Position numbers and translations under genes: made by a program. From an uncultured Lachnospiraceae bacterium (GTDB taxonomy: Bacteria > Bacillota > Clostridia > Lachnospirales > Lachnospiraceae), in assembly GCA_900549995.1 (NCBI GenBank), contig URQQ01000031.1, positions 1 to 55,695 of the forward strand: 55,695 nt of DNA. The letters run 5' to 3'. Of this stretch, positions 17,426-25,620 are shown in pieces (within the stretch, counting starts at the first letter, position 1; each line of letters begins with the position of its first letter). Below the pieces are notes generated by a model. It saw only the letters and a program-made list of their open reading frames with translations. It made no database searches and was not told where the DNA came from.

Positions 17426-19126
17426 TTATTCAATACAGAGGAAAGCATCTTTCTGATCCCAGGTAATCGGTATTTTATCCGAATGAAAGATCTCAAAGGT
17501 AGTTCCGATTTCACATTCCGGGTAAAGATCTTTGAATTTCTTATTGCTGTAAAGCAGAAGACTGCTTTCTCTTTCCACAATGTAGATGCATTCATCAAGG
17601 CAGTTCAGAACCGTCCGGTACTGATGCAGTTTCTGATTCTGGCGTTTCATCTTTTTCTGAAGAAGGAAGACAGAGAGAATCTGAGAAATTAAAGAGAGCG
17701 TGGCAACTTCCTCCTGTGTCCATAACCTGAGGCCGGTACATTCATCGAAACCGACGAATCCACGGAATGTATCCTCATCCCCGAAGGCACACTGAAGAGT
17801 AGAGTGGATTCCCTGTTCTGCGAATACTTCTGTCTGTTCAGGCTTTAACGTATGAATATCCCTGCAGTAAAAGATCGAATCTTCTCCGAAAAGTTTCTCA
17901 TAGTCCCCGTATTCTTTAAAACTGCAGTTTTGCAGATTGTCAATCTCCGGTGAAATTCCGTCGTTACACCATTCAAAAGTATTGGAAGTAAACAGTCCGT
18001 CACTGGAGTTTTCGAATACGTAGGCTCTGCTTACATCAAACTGTTTTCCGACAATCTCCAGTGCCATATTGATTGTCTGGTTGATATCTTCAGTTTGATA
18101 AAGAATACGGAAGATATAGCGGGAGAGATTATCGGAGCTTTCGGAGTATCGCTTCTCGGATTCAATCTCCGTTCTGGCAGATTGATATTCAATGTTTTCA
18201 AGGTTTGAAAAAGACGAAGGATCATACAGTACGAAATTATTTTTGCCGCTTAACTTGGCCTGATACAAAGCTTTGTCTGCCTTGGCATACATCTCTTTAA
18301 AACTGCGTCCGTCTCTGGGGGAGATTGCCCCGCCCATGCTGCATGTAACGCTGATGGGGCTTTTTTCATTCTGGAAGAGGCGGCGGAACATTTGAAGAAG
18401 TTCTTCCGCTTTTATTTTGGCATCCTGGGGAGAAGATATATTTTTCATGAAGATGATGAACTCGTCTCCTCCGAGCCGGCCGACGATATCACTCTTGCGC
18501 ATTAATTTTCTCATGCCGTCAGCCATCTCGGCAAGAACCATATCTCCGGCCAGATGTCCGTTTATATCATTGATCTGTTTAAAATTATCCGTATCAATCA
18601 TAAACAGAACGCCCGATGCATTTGTATTCTCCAGGAGATATTTCTCAATCTGTTTTTCGGTCTCTGCACGGTTATAGATGCCGGTCAAAGCATCTTTTTC
18701 CGCGATATGTTTCAGTTTAGAGTCATTGAGATTGGTATAAACAAGATACACTGCAGGCGGTGCACCTTCCGGCAATGCAATAAATGTTCCTGTCATTTTC
18801 ACCCATATGGCACCGTTGAGATTCATCGGTATACACATTTCATATTCGGCACTTTTCCGGCCCTGTTCATAAGCATTCTGGAAATGTTTTATCATAGCGT
18901 CAAAATTACAGGCTTTTGATTCGCCATATTGTTTTATACTTTTAAAATACAAGAGGAATTCTTCTTCTGTATACCCCAGAAGCCGGTAAAAGGCTTCATT
19001 TCCCCAGAGGAATGAAAAGGATTCATCCAGCTGATGCTTGCTGACCCCGACGTCCATAGCTTTCAGCATAAATTCTGAAGTGTTTTCGTTATTCATAGTA
19101 TTTTCTCCATTTGGTGTTTTTTCCAT
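17426..19126 (-). CDS. Diguanylate cyclase, PAS-GGDEF-GAF architecture
   Basis: A 566-residue soluble signalling protein. Residues about 10-135 form a PAS sensor (FSFLWGNEAFYRLLGYTEEEF). Residues about 145-310 form a GGDEF cyclase with the intact RLGGDEFIIF active site, which makes c-di-GMP from two GTP. RKSD ends five residues before GGDEF and fits the inhibitory I-site (RxxD), so product inhibition is likely. The region after about residue 340 looks like a GAF domain (QFDVSRAYVFE) and the tail (LNCLDECIYIVERESS) like a second partial PAS. ATG 19126 is chosen because AGGAGA lies seven bases upstream and the frame before it contains the promoter. No c-di-GMP phosphodiesterase is nearby. Confidence 0.9.
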   Translation of the reverse strand: MEKTPNGENTMNNENTSEFMLKAMDVGVSKHQLDESFSFLWGNEAFYRLLGYTEEEFLLYFKSIKQYGESKACNFDAMIKHFQNAYEQGRKSAEYEMCIPMNLNGAIWVKMTGTFIALPEGAPPAVYLVYTNLNDSKLKHIAEKDALTGIYNRAETEKQIEKYLLENTNASGVLFMIDTDNFKQINDINGHLAGDMVLAEMADGMRKLMRKSDIVGRLGGDEFIIFMKNISSPQDAKIKAEELLQMFRRLFQNEKSPISVTCSMGGAISPRDGRSFKEMYAKADKALYQAKLSGKNNFVLYDPSSFSNLENIEYQSARTEIESEKRYSESSDNLSRYIFRILYQTEDINQTINMALEIVGKQFDVSRAYVFENSSDGLFTSNTFEWCNDGISPEIDNLQNCSFKEYGDYEKLFGEDSIFYCRDIHTLKPEQTEVFAEQGIHSTLQCAFGDEDTFRGFVGFDECTGLRLWTQEEVATLSLISQILSVFLLQKKMKRQNQKLHQYRTVLNCLDECIYIVERESSLLLYSNKKFKDLYPECEIGTTFEIFHSDKIPITWDQKDAFLCIE

Positions 19127-19160
19127 AGGCTGATCTCCTGTCAAAAGTATAGATAAATTC

Positions 19161-19189
19161 ATTATAGTTCTTTTTCCAATATAAAACAA
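19161..19189 (-). promoter_or_regulatory. Promoter of the diguanylate cyclase gene
   Basis: On the minus strand: TTGTTT (19189-19184), a 17-base spacer and a consensus TATAAT (19166-19161), about 35 bases before the start codon. Confidence 0.7.
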
Positions 19190-19268
19190 TACGCAGGAGA
19201 GATTGACAAAAAACTTAAGTTGATTTAAGCTGATTAAGATTAGATGATTGATATTGAGAGGTATAGAA

Positions 19269-20696
19269 TTGAGTAAAAAAGAGAAGGAACATATCATTAA
19301 AGAGGTGTATCCGGGGTCAATCGCTGAGGAGATGGAAATTGAGCCGGGGGATGTGCTGCTTGCGATTAACAATGAGGAAATCGGGGATGTATTTGATTAC
19401 CGTTATCTGATAAAAGATGAGTATATCGAAGTACTCGTAAGAAAACCATATGGTGAGGAGTGGCTTCTGGAGATCGAGAAAGAATTTGACGATGATCTGG
19501 GGCTGGAGTTTGAAAATGGCCTGATGAGTGAATATCGTTCCTGCAGCAACAAATGTATCTTCTGTTTTATTGACCAGATGCCTCCTGGAATGCGGGAGAC
19601 ACTGTATTTTAAAGATGATGATTCAAGACTTTCTTTCCTTCAGGGGAATTATATAACGCTGACTAATATGAAGGAAGAAGATATTGAGAGGATTATCCGG
19701 ATGCAGCTTGCTCCGATTAATATATCCGTTCAGTCTACGAATCCTGAGGTTCGCTGTAAAATGCTTCATAACAGGTTTGCAGGAGACAAGCTGAAATATC
19801 TGAAAATGCTTTATGACGGGCATGTTGAGATGAATGGGCAGGTAGTCTTGTGCAAGAATGTGAATGACGGGCCGGAGCTGGAACGCACGATCAATGATCT
19901 TGCCGGATATCTTCCGTTCATGAGGAGCGTTTCTATTGTTCCTGCCGGAATTACAAAATTCAGGGACGGACTTTTTCCGATAGAACTGTATACCAAAGAA
20001 GAGGCAGGAAAGGTCATTGATTTGATTGAGAGTCATCAGCAGAAATATTATGATCAATTTGGCCTGCATTTTATTCATGCAAGCGATGAGTGGTATATTA
20101 CGGCAGAAAGAGAGTTTCCCGAAGAAGCGCGCTATGACGGCTATATTCAGCTGGAGAATGGTGTCGGCATGATGAGGCTGTTGATTGATGAATTTGAGGA
20201 AGCACTGAAAGATGCGGTGGAAGGTGAACATTACCAGGAGTTAAAAGAGACGGTAGAGCGGGAACTGACGATTGTGACAGGAAAGCTTGCATATCCGACG
20301 ATCTTAAATTTTGCAGAGCAGATGATGGATGCATTTCCTCATCTCACAATTCATGTTTATGATATCAGGAATGATTTCTTTGGCGAAACGATCACAGTGT
20401 CCGGGCTTATTACGGCACAGGATATCATCAGCCAGATGAAGGAGCGACAGGAGGCAGGAGAACATCTGGGTGATGTGCTTCAGATTCCATCCAATATGCT
20501 CCGCGTGGGAGAGCAGGTTTTTCTCGATGATCTGACAGTCCGGGAGGTGGAGGAAGCGCTTGGGATGAAAGTGGCAGCTGTTGAGCCCGGCGGCAGAGAG
20601 TTTGTCGATGCGATACTGGACCCGGAATATAAAATGGCAAGGACGAATGACAATTTCGTATATATACAGGCCTATGACAGAGAAGACGGACGTTAA
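19269..20696 (+). CDS. DUF512 / radical-SAM-like protein with N-terminal PDZ domain
   Basis: A 475-residue protein of the DUF512 family common in Clostridia. The N-terminus is a PDZ-like fold (KEVYPGSIAEEMEIEPGDVL). It is followed near residue 92 by a cysteine motif, CSNKCIFCFIDQMPPGMR, which resembles a radical SAM iron-sulfur site (C-x3-C-x2-C). A central (beta-alpha) region and the C-terminal DUF512 region (PTILNFAEQMMDAFPHLTIH, DLTVREVEEALG) follow. The reaction is unknown. Three in-frame TTG codons could start translation; 19269 is preferred because GAGAGG lies seven bases upstream. It is divergent from the cyclase gene. Confidence 0.85.
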   Translation: MSKKEKEHIIKEVYPGSIAEEMEIEPGDVLLAINNEEIGDVFDYRYLIKDEYIEVLVRKPYGEEWLLEIEKEFDDDLGLEFENGLMSEYRSCSNKCIFCFIDQMPPGMRETLYFKDDDSRLSFLQGNYITLTNMKEEDIERIIRMQLAPINISVQSTNPEVRCKMLHNRFAGDKLKYLKMLYDGHVEMNGQVVLCKNVNDGPELERTINDLAGYLPFMRSVSIVPAGITKFRDGLFPIELYTKEEAGKVIDLIESHQQKYYDQFGLHFIHASDEWYITAEREFPEEARYDGYIQLENGVGMMRLLIDEFEEALKDAVEGEHYQELKETVERELTIVTGKLAYPTILNFAEQMMDAFPHLTIHVYDIRNDFFGETITVSGLITAQDIISQMKERQEAGEHLGDVLQIPSNMLRVGEQVFLDDLTVREVEEALGMKVAAVEPGGREFVDAILDPEYKMARTNDNFVYIQAYDREDGR

Positions 20697-20728
20697 AATT
20701 TCATTTTATGGGAGATCAGGTGTAGTGA

Positions 20729-22084
20729 ATGCTGTTTAATATTCATATGCTGTGGCATATTTTTCAATTTATTATATTTATGGCACTGCTCATGGTTTTT
20801 ATGTATAAGGTTTTTGAAAAACATCTGACAGTGAGTAAAAAAAAGTTCTGGATAAGGGCAGTGGTGCACACGGCGATTCTGACAGTCGTTATCTGTCTGT
20901 TTTTTACACAGGTATCTCCATTTCGGAATCTGGCTGTGGTGGGAATTGTGCTGATTTTGATATTTTCAATCATACTGTACAGAACTTCCACGAAGAAAAA
21001 AATGATTTTTCTTTTTTTCATATTGTTGATCATGGTGAATATCCAGGTTGACTCCATACTGTTTGCACGCGCCACTCTGGATTTTCAGATTCTGCCTTCG
21101 GTTTCTTCTTATGAAAACGGGGATTTTCTGATATTGTCTTCCATATATTGTGTCATTATATTTGCGTTTGTGTACCGGATGCTGACAGAGTACTATAAAA
21201 GGGTTGTAGATGATAATATTGTCATGGAACATACCAAATTATTTTTCTGTCTGCCGCTTTTGTTTTTTGTTGCACTGATGATATTTGACAGAAGGATTGA
21301 GAACCATTTCTCCAAGATTCCGAAGGAATTTCTGCTTCCGTTTCTGCTTTTGAATATTTTTGCTTTTTTTGCGTATTATGCGGCGCTGAAATCTATCATT
21401 GATAACTATGACGCGGCAATGGAACGTGAGAAATTGATCGAGGCGGAAAACCAGCTGGAGCTTTGGGAGACGCAATACATCAATCTGCAGGACAAGATTC
21501 ATTCCGATGCGCAGATAAGGCATGACTGGCGCCAGCATATCATAGCGATCATGGGGTATGTTGACAATAAGGATTTTAGAGGGCTTGAAGAGTATCTTGC
21601 CGATTATAAGGAGAAATATCTGGTGCCGGACAAATCCCCGGTGTGCAACGTGCCGGCGCTCAATATGCTGTTTCAGTATTATCAGCATAAAGCAGAAGAA
21701 CATCAGATCGATCTGGTGATCGGCAATGTGATGCTTGGGGAATGCAGTATCTCGATCTCGGAGCTGACCATCCTTTTTGGGAATCTGCTGGAAAATGCAA
21801 TTGAGGCATGTGGGAAAATTCCGGTCAGTGAGAGATATATCCGCCTGAAAATAGTTCAAAAGGAACATAAACTTGTGATGTCCTGTGAAAACAGTTTTGA
21901 CGGTCTTGTGCTCCGGTCGGCAGATGGGATCAAATCCCGAAAAAAGGGCGGTGGACTTGGCATCAGTTCGATACAGGGCATTATAGAGAAATACCATGGG
22001 CAGATCAGACTGGAAGACGGGGACGGGGTATTCAGGGTATATGCATATCTCCAGGACAAAGGGAGCAGCTTTGCGGGGAGTTAA
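20729..22084 (+). CDS. GHKL-type sensor histidine kinase (AgrC-like)
   Basis: A 451-residue membrane kinase. The first 230 or so residues hold about six hydrophobic helices (for example FIIFMALLMVFMYKV and FLLPFLLLNIFAFFAYYAAL). A coiled linker (ENQLELWETQYINLQDKIHS) leads to the phosphoacceptor region RHDWRQHIIAIMGY, the His box of the AgrC/CitA-like class. The ATPase domain shows the N box NLLENAIEAC and GGGLGISSIQGIIEKYHGQI. Such kinases normally pair with a LytTR-type response regulator, but none is adjacent. The next gene is an AraC-type regulator. ATG 20729 follows GGGAGATCAGG. Confidence 0.88.
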   Translation: MLFNIHMLWHIFQFIIFMALLMVFMYKVFEKHLTVSKKKFWIRAVVHTAILTVVICLFFTQVSPFRNLAVVGIVLILIFSIILYRTSTKKKMIFLFFILLIMVNIQVDSILFARATLDFQILPSVSSYENGDFLILSSIYCVIIFAFVYRMLTEYYKRVVDDNIVMEHTKLFFCLPLLFFVALMIFDRRIENHFSKIPKEFLLPFLLLNIFAFFAYYAALKSIIDNYDAAMEREKLIEAENQLELWETQYINLQDKIHSDAQIRHDWRQHIIAIMGYVDNKDFRGLEEYLADYKEKYLVPDKSPVCNVPALNMLFQYYQHKAEEHQIDLVIGNVMLGECSISISELTILFGNLLENAIEACGKIPVSERYIRLKIVQKEHKLVMSCENSFDGLVLRSADGIKSRKKGGGLGISSIQGIIEKYHGQIRLEDGDGVFRVYAYLQDKGSSFAGS

Positions 22085-22156
22085 AAATGTCCGGATCGGT
22101 CAAGAAAAAGGACGGCAGTTTTTGTTAAACTTAATTCAGGAAGGAATTGATAAGCA

Positions 22157-23053
22157 GTGGATCGTATTGGGACAGTCCTGAAAATGCAGGACTATATCCG
22201 GAAGCATTTTAAAGAAGAGGATTTCCGCATTGAAAATATCTGTCATCATATCGGGTACTCGAGGCGCCATGCGGAGCGTATGTTCAAGGAGATGACCGGA
22301 AAAACGCTTCAGGAGTATGTAAATGCGGTGTGTCTTTCCCAGAGCGCCAGGCAGCTTTCCGATACGGATGAGAGCATTCTGGAGATTGCCCTGAAAAGCC
22401 ATTTCCAGTCACACGAAGGGTTTACACGTTCTTTTGGCAGGAAGTTTCACATTGCGCCGGCCAGTTACCGCAGGAACCCAGTACCGATACCGCTGTTTGT
22501 CCAATATCCTGTCAGTCACTACGAAGCTTTATGCAGATATAAGGAGGAAGACAGAATGAAGAATGAATTAAGTATGTGTATGGTCACTGCAATGGAACGT
22601 CCGGCGAGGAAATTGATCTATCTGCCGTCAGAGAATGCCGGGGATTACCTTTCCTATTGCGAAGAAAAGGGATGCGAATGGGAAGGGCTTTTAAACAGCA
22701 TCAATGAAAAGTTCGATGCAGCTGCTTTGGCAGAACTGCCGCCATTTCTGACGGAAGAAGGGAAATCAAACTTAGCCGCAGGGGTAGAAGTGCCTCTTGA
22801 GTATGACAAGCCGCTCCCGCAAGGGTACCGTGTGGCAGATCTTGAAGCCTGTGTGATGCTCTATTTCCAGGGAGAGCCTTATGAGGATGAGAATGATTTC
22901 TGCAAGGCAATTGAGGAAGTCTACGCGGCTGTGCAGAAGTATCAGCCGGAAAGATATGGGTATACATTCGCATATGACAAAGCGCCGAGTTATAATTTTG
23001 GTGCAGATACAGAGACAGGGGCAAAAATCGCAGTGCCGGCTGTAAAAAAATAA
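22157..23053 (+). CDS. AraC-family regulator with C-terminal GyrI-like effector domain
   Basis: A 298-residue protein. Residues 1-110 form the AraC double helix-turn-helix (DFRIENICHHIGYSRRHAER; FQSHEGFTRSFGRKFHIAPA followed by YRR). The remaining part, after SMCMVTAMERPARKLIYLPS, resembles the GyrI-like small-molecule binding (SOUL/SHS2) domain of BmrR/Rob-type regulators. This order suggests ligand-sensed activation, often of export or detoxification genes. The start is GTG 22157 with AGGAAGGAATT upstream. It lies 72 bases after the GHKL kinase and 29 bases before the cysteine-cluster gene, so an operon is possible. Confidence 0.85.
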   Translation: MDRIGTVLKMQDYIRKHFKEEDFRIENICHHIGYSRRHAERMFKEMTGKTLQEYVNAVCLSQSARQLSDTDESILEIALKSHFQSHEGFTRSFGRKFHIAPASYRRNPVPIPLFVQYPVSHYEALCRYKEEDRMKNELSMCMVTAMERPARKLIYLPSENAGDYLSYCEEKGCEWEGLLNSINEKFDAAALAELPPFLTEEGKSNLAAGVEVPLEYDKPLPQGYRVADLEACVMLYFQGEPYEDENDFCKAIEEVYAAVQKYQPERYGYTFAYDKAPSYNFGADTETGAKIAVPAVKK

Positions 23054-23082
23054 GTACAATAAAACAATCAGGAGCAGGGATT

Positions 23083-23745
23083 ATGAGAAGAGAAGTTGAT
23101 TTAAATGAAATATCAGACGGAAGGCTATACGGTTCAAATGATTTGGTCAAAGCGGACTGCGGAGGGTGTACAGGCTGTTCTTCCTGCTGCAGAGGGATGG
23201 GAGCATCTATTATTCTGGATCCGCTGGATGTGTGCAGACTTTCGTCAAATTTAAATTATACATTTGAGGGCCTGCTCCGAGATAAGCTGGAACTGAATAT
23301 TGTGGATGGGATTATTCTTCCAAATCTCAAGATGGCTGGGAAAGAAGAGACCTGTGTATTTCTGAACAGCGAAGGCCGGTGCAGTATCCATTCCTTCCGC
23401 CCGGGAATATGCAGACTGTTTCCGCTGGGACGTTTTTATGAAAATAACAGTTTCCGGTATTTTCTTCAGACACAGGAATGTCCAAAAGAGAACAGGACAA
23501 AAGTGAAGGTAAAAAAATGGCTGGATATGCCGGAAATCAAAAGATATGAAGAGTTTACCGTGAAATGGCATTATTTTCTGATCGATATGCAGCAGAAAAT
23601 CGAGGAAAGCCGTGAGGAAGAGAAAATGAAACAGATCAGTATGTACATATTAAATCAGTTTTTTGTAAGACCATATGACTCTGAGGCCGGATTTTACGAA
23701 GAGTTCGAAAGACGGCTTAGTGCAGCAAGAGAAGAATTAGAATAA
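23083..23745 (+). CDS. YkgJ-family cysteine cluster protein
   Basis: A 220-residue protein with an N-terminal cysteine cluster, CGGCTGCSSCCRGMGA (about residues 26-41). Further conserved cysteines lie in ETCVFLNSEGRCSIHSFRPGICRLFPLG (C-x8-C-x8-C spacing region, about residues 85-115) and in QECPKEN. This is the pattern of the YkgJ/UPF0153 family, thought to bind zinc or an iron-sulfur cluster; function is unknown. Start ATG 23083 follows CAGGAGCAGGG. The C-terminal third is a charged helix. It is probably cotranscribed with the AraC-type gene and ends before a terminator. Confidence 0.85.
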   Translation: MRREVDLNEISDGRLYGSNDLVKADCGGCTGCSSCCRGMGASIILDPLDVCRLSSNLNYTFEGLLRDKLELNIVDGIILPNLKMAGKEETCVFLNSEGRCSIHSFRPGICRLFPLGRFYENNSFRYFLQTQECPKENRTKVKVKKWLDMPEIKRYEEFTVKWHYFLIDMQQKIEESREEEKMKQISMYILNQFFVRPYDSEAGFYEEFERRLSAAREELE

Positions 23746-23787
23746 AGAATGTGCCAGGGCACATTCTCGCGCCTACTATAAAAAACA

Positions 23788-23827
23788 GGGAAAGAGGATC
23801 AAATGTTGATCTCTTTCCCCGTTTCTT
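23788..23827. terminator. Terminator between the cysteine-cluster gene and the CarD-like gene
   Basis: GGGAAAGAGGATCAA pairs with TTGATCTCTTTCCC around ATG, flanked by AAAAAACA on the left and GTTTCTTT on the right. It can serve both convergent genes. Confidence 0.85.
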
Positions 23828-24333
23828 TATGCGGAAACTTTTGTGACAGCGTCTGTAATATAACATGAGATTTTATCAGCGGAAACGCCGAGAACAACCG
23901 CCAGTTCGTTGAATAATAACTGCTGGATAGATAAGAGAAGCCGATTGTCAGTATCTGCAAACTTTTTATTCAGAGAGGCAGAATTGGCTTTTCTGAAAAG
24001 AAGCACTTTCAGGATTTTGGCAAGCTCCTGTGCATCACTTTGTTTTACAGCAACATCGAACTCCTTGTCTCTGAGCTTTTTATTATCGTTCCATGGAATC
24101 ATATCGGGATTGTCGAAATAACTGATAATCTGCCTGGCCTCGTCGGGGGTTATTGTGGCACGCATAAAGATTTTTTTATTATCTACCGGAATCATGATTC
24201 TGGCTTCTTTATCGGCAACCGGGTGAAATACGTAGTACGTACGCTTGATATCGTTTACTTTCTTGTCGCAGACGTCATCAACACGGCAGACTCCGCGGGA
24301 TGAATAGATAAAATAATCGTTTGTTTTGAACAT
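23827..24333 (-). CDS. CarD-family transcriptional regulator
   Basis: A 168-residue protein. The N-terminal 60 residues (MFKTNDYFIYSSRGVCRVDD, then TYYVFHPVADKEARIMIPVD) match the CarD/CdnL/TRCF RNA-polymerase-interaction Tudor-like domain. The remainder is helical (TPDEARQIISYF, LAKILKVLLFRK), as in the DNA-contacting part of CarD. The family stabilises or modulates open promoter complexes by binding the RNA polymerase beta subunit. It is transcribed divergently from a MarR gene. Its promoter shares a palindrome with that gene and it has a second copy of the palindrome at its transcription start, so MarR control is likely. ATG 24333 follows AGGAG. Confidence 0.88.
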   Translation of the reverse strand: MFKTNDYFIYSSRGVCRVDDVCDKKVNDIKRTYYVFHPVADKEARIMIPVDNKKIFMRATITPDEARQIISYFDNPDMIPWNDNKKLRDKEFDVAVKQSDAQELAKILKVLLFRKANSASLNKKFADTDNRLLLSIQQLLFNELAVVLGVSADKISCYITDAVTKVSA

Positions 24334-24357
24334 AGAAAACTCCTAACTTGCTATAAT

Positions 24358-24372
24358 GTCAACCAGGTTAAC
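24358..24372. promoter_or_regulatory. Second MarR-type operator copy, at the carD-like transcription start
   Basis: GTCAACCAGGTTAAC has the same inverted arms (GTCAAC/GTTaAC) as the site at 24403-24417, with centres 45 bases apart. It covers the predicted start point of the CarD-like transcript. Confidence 0.6.
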
Positions 24373-24378
24373 ATAATA

Positions 24379-24407
24379 AGTATAACACTTGAAAAGAAAA
24401 TAGTCAA
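24379..24407 (-). promoter_or_regulatory. Promoter of the CarD-like gene
   Basis: On the minus strand: TTGACT (24407-24402), a 17-base spacer and TATACT (24384-24379). Its -35 box lies within the palindrome at 24403-24417. Confidence 0.75.
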
Positions 24408-24417
24408 CTTGGTTGAC
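24403..24417. promoter_or_regulatory. Shared palindromic operator between carD-like and marR-like promoters
   Basis: GTCAAC-TTG-GTTGAC: six-base arms, three-base centre. One arm lies in the -35 box of the leftward promoter and the other in that of the rightward promoter, so a bound dimer would block both. Confidence 0.7.
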
Positions 24418-24441
24418 AACAGAGATCGTGCATACTATAAT
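24413..24441 (+). promoter_or_regulatory. Promoter of the MarR-DUF1275 operon
   Basis: A consensus TTGACA (24413-24418), a 17-base spacer and a consensus TATAAT (24436-24441). Without a repressor it should be very strong. Confidence 0.85.
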
Positions 24442-24471
24442 ACGAGAGAAAAAACGAGCACAGGTGGGGTT

Positions 24472-24897
24472 ATGGAAGATACAGATTTGGTTAGTATTAT
24501 AGCGGAGAAACAGAGGATGATCAGGCGCACGTGCCAGAGCATGTGGGGAAAAGTACATGATCTTCATATATCGGAGACAGAGTGGGCGGTTCTCAGGCTG
24601 GCGCTTGAGAGTACGGTGACGATCTCAGAAGCCGCCAAATGTCTCGAGATTACAAGACAGGCATCGCATAAAGTTGTCCGCAGCATGGAGGAGAAAGGCC
24701 TTGTATCCGTTCATGAGTCAGAAGTATATAAGAACAGAAAATATATTATACCATCAGAGACTGGCAGGATGTATGCCAAAGAACAGGAGCAGATGAAAAA
24801 CAGCCTTGTAGAAAAGATCGAACAGACGATTGGTTCAGAGAATGCACAGCGTATGAAAGAATTGCTGTCTATGGACTGGGGGCTGGAATATGAATAG
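24472..24897 (+). CDS. MarR-family transcriptional regulator
   Basis: A 141-residue winged-helix protein. The recognition part reads VTISEAAKCLEITRQASHKV, then the wing VSVHESEVYKNRKYIIPSE, typical of MarR. Helices at both ends form the dimer interface. ATG 24472 is the start because the frame upstream of it contains the promoter itself, although the ribosome site AGGTGGGG is close. It overlaps the DUF1275 gene by eight bases, so the two are translationally coupled. It probably represses both its own operon and the divergent CarD-like gene through the palindromes at 24358 and 24403. Confidence 0.88.
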   Translation: MEDTDLVSIIAEKQRMIRRTCQSMWGKVHDLHISETEWAVLRLALESTVTISEAAKCLEITRQASHKVVRSMEEKGLVSVHESEVYKNRKYIIPSETGRMYAKEQEQMKNSLVEKIEQTIGSENAQRMKELLSMDWGLEYE

Positions 24898-25570
24898 AGG
24901 GAATCGTCGTGAAGCAGGGATCCCGGTGCATGAGACATTCAGGACAGGTGCCCTGCTGGCAGTCGTGGGAGGCTTTCTGGATGCATATACGTATCTTCTG
25001 CGCGGCGGGGTGTTTGCCAATGCACAGACAGGCAATATTGTGCTGCTGGCGGTCAATTCAGCAGAAGGAAACGGAAGACAGGCGATGTATTATGTGGCCC
25101 CGATTGCTGCGTTTGCAGCAGGAGTTTTTATCACAGAATGGCTGAAGAAAAAGTTCACTGCCTCAGGATTTTTGATGTGGGAGCATTATATTATATTCAT
25201 TGAAGTCATTCTTCTGTTTTTCGTCGGACTGGCGCCGGAGAACGTGCCGGACGGAATTGTCAATGTGACGGTATCGTTTATCTGTTCGATCCAGGTCAAC
25301 AGTTTCAGAAAAGTGCAAAATATTACGTATGCATCGACAATGTGTACCGGGAATCTCCGGTCTGGGACAGAAAATCTGTTTTGTTTTCTCGCAGATAAGA
25401 ATTCCCAGGCAGGACAGAATGCAGTACATTATTTTGGCATCATTGCGTTTTTTATTGCGGGTGCGGCGGCAGGGACCGGCCTGGTTCAGTTATGGGGATT
25501 AAAAAGTGTCTGGTTCTGCTGCGTTATGTTATTGGGTGTGTTTGTGAACATGATGGTATCAAAGGAATAA
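24890..25570 (+). CDS. DUF1275 (YoaK-type) membrane protein
   Basis: A 226-residue protein with about six membrane helices. The family signature is seen in LLAVVGGFLDAYTYLLRGGVFANAQTGN (about residues 22-49), where the Gly/Asn/Thr residues are conserved. A second characteristic segment is NITYASTMCTGNLRSGTENL. DUF1275 proteins are of unknown function and may be transporters. Control by a MarR regulator in the same operon suggests induction by a small compound that this protein might move or protect against (inference). Start ATG 24890 overlaps the marR stop. A strong terminator follows. Confidence 0.85.
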   Translation: MNRGNRREAGIPVHETFRTGALLAVVGGFLDAYTYLLRGGVFANAQTGNIVLLAVNSAEGNGRQAMYYVAPIAAFAAGVFITEWLKKKFTASGFLMWEHYIIFIEVILLFFVGLAPENVPDGIVNVTVSFICSIQVNSFRKVQNITYASTMCTGNLRSGTENLFCFLADKNSQAGQNAVHYFGIIAFFIAGAAAGTGLVQLWGLKSVWFCCVMLLGVFVNMMVSKE

Positions 25571-25575
25571 GTGAA

Positions 25576-25620
25576 GAGGGCAGGAAGTTCATCCGTTCAT
25601 GAACTTCCTGCCCTTTTATA
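25576..25620. terminator. Terminator between the DUF1275 gene and the convergent membrane-protein gene
   Basis: GGGCAGGAAGTTCAT pairs perfectly with ATGAACTTCCTGCCC over a five-base loop, followed by TTTTATA. The A-poor left flank makes it mainly rightward. Confidence 0.88.

Noticed and set aside
19126..19372. Upstream extension of the diguanylate cyclase frame to 19372
   Set aside because: The extension covers the promoter and the start of the divergent gene, and a good ribosome site favours ATG 19126.
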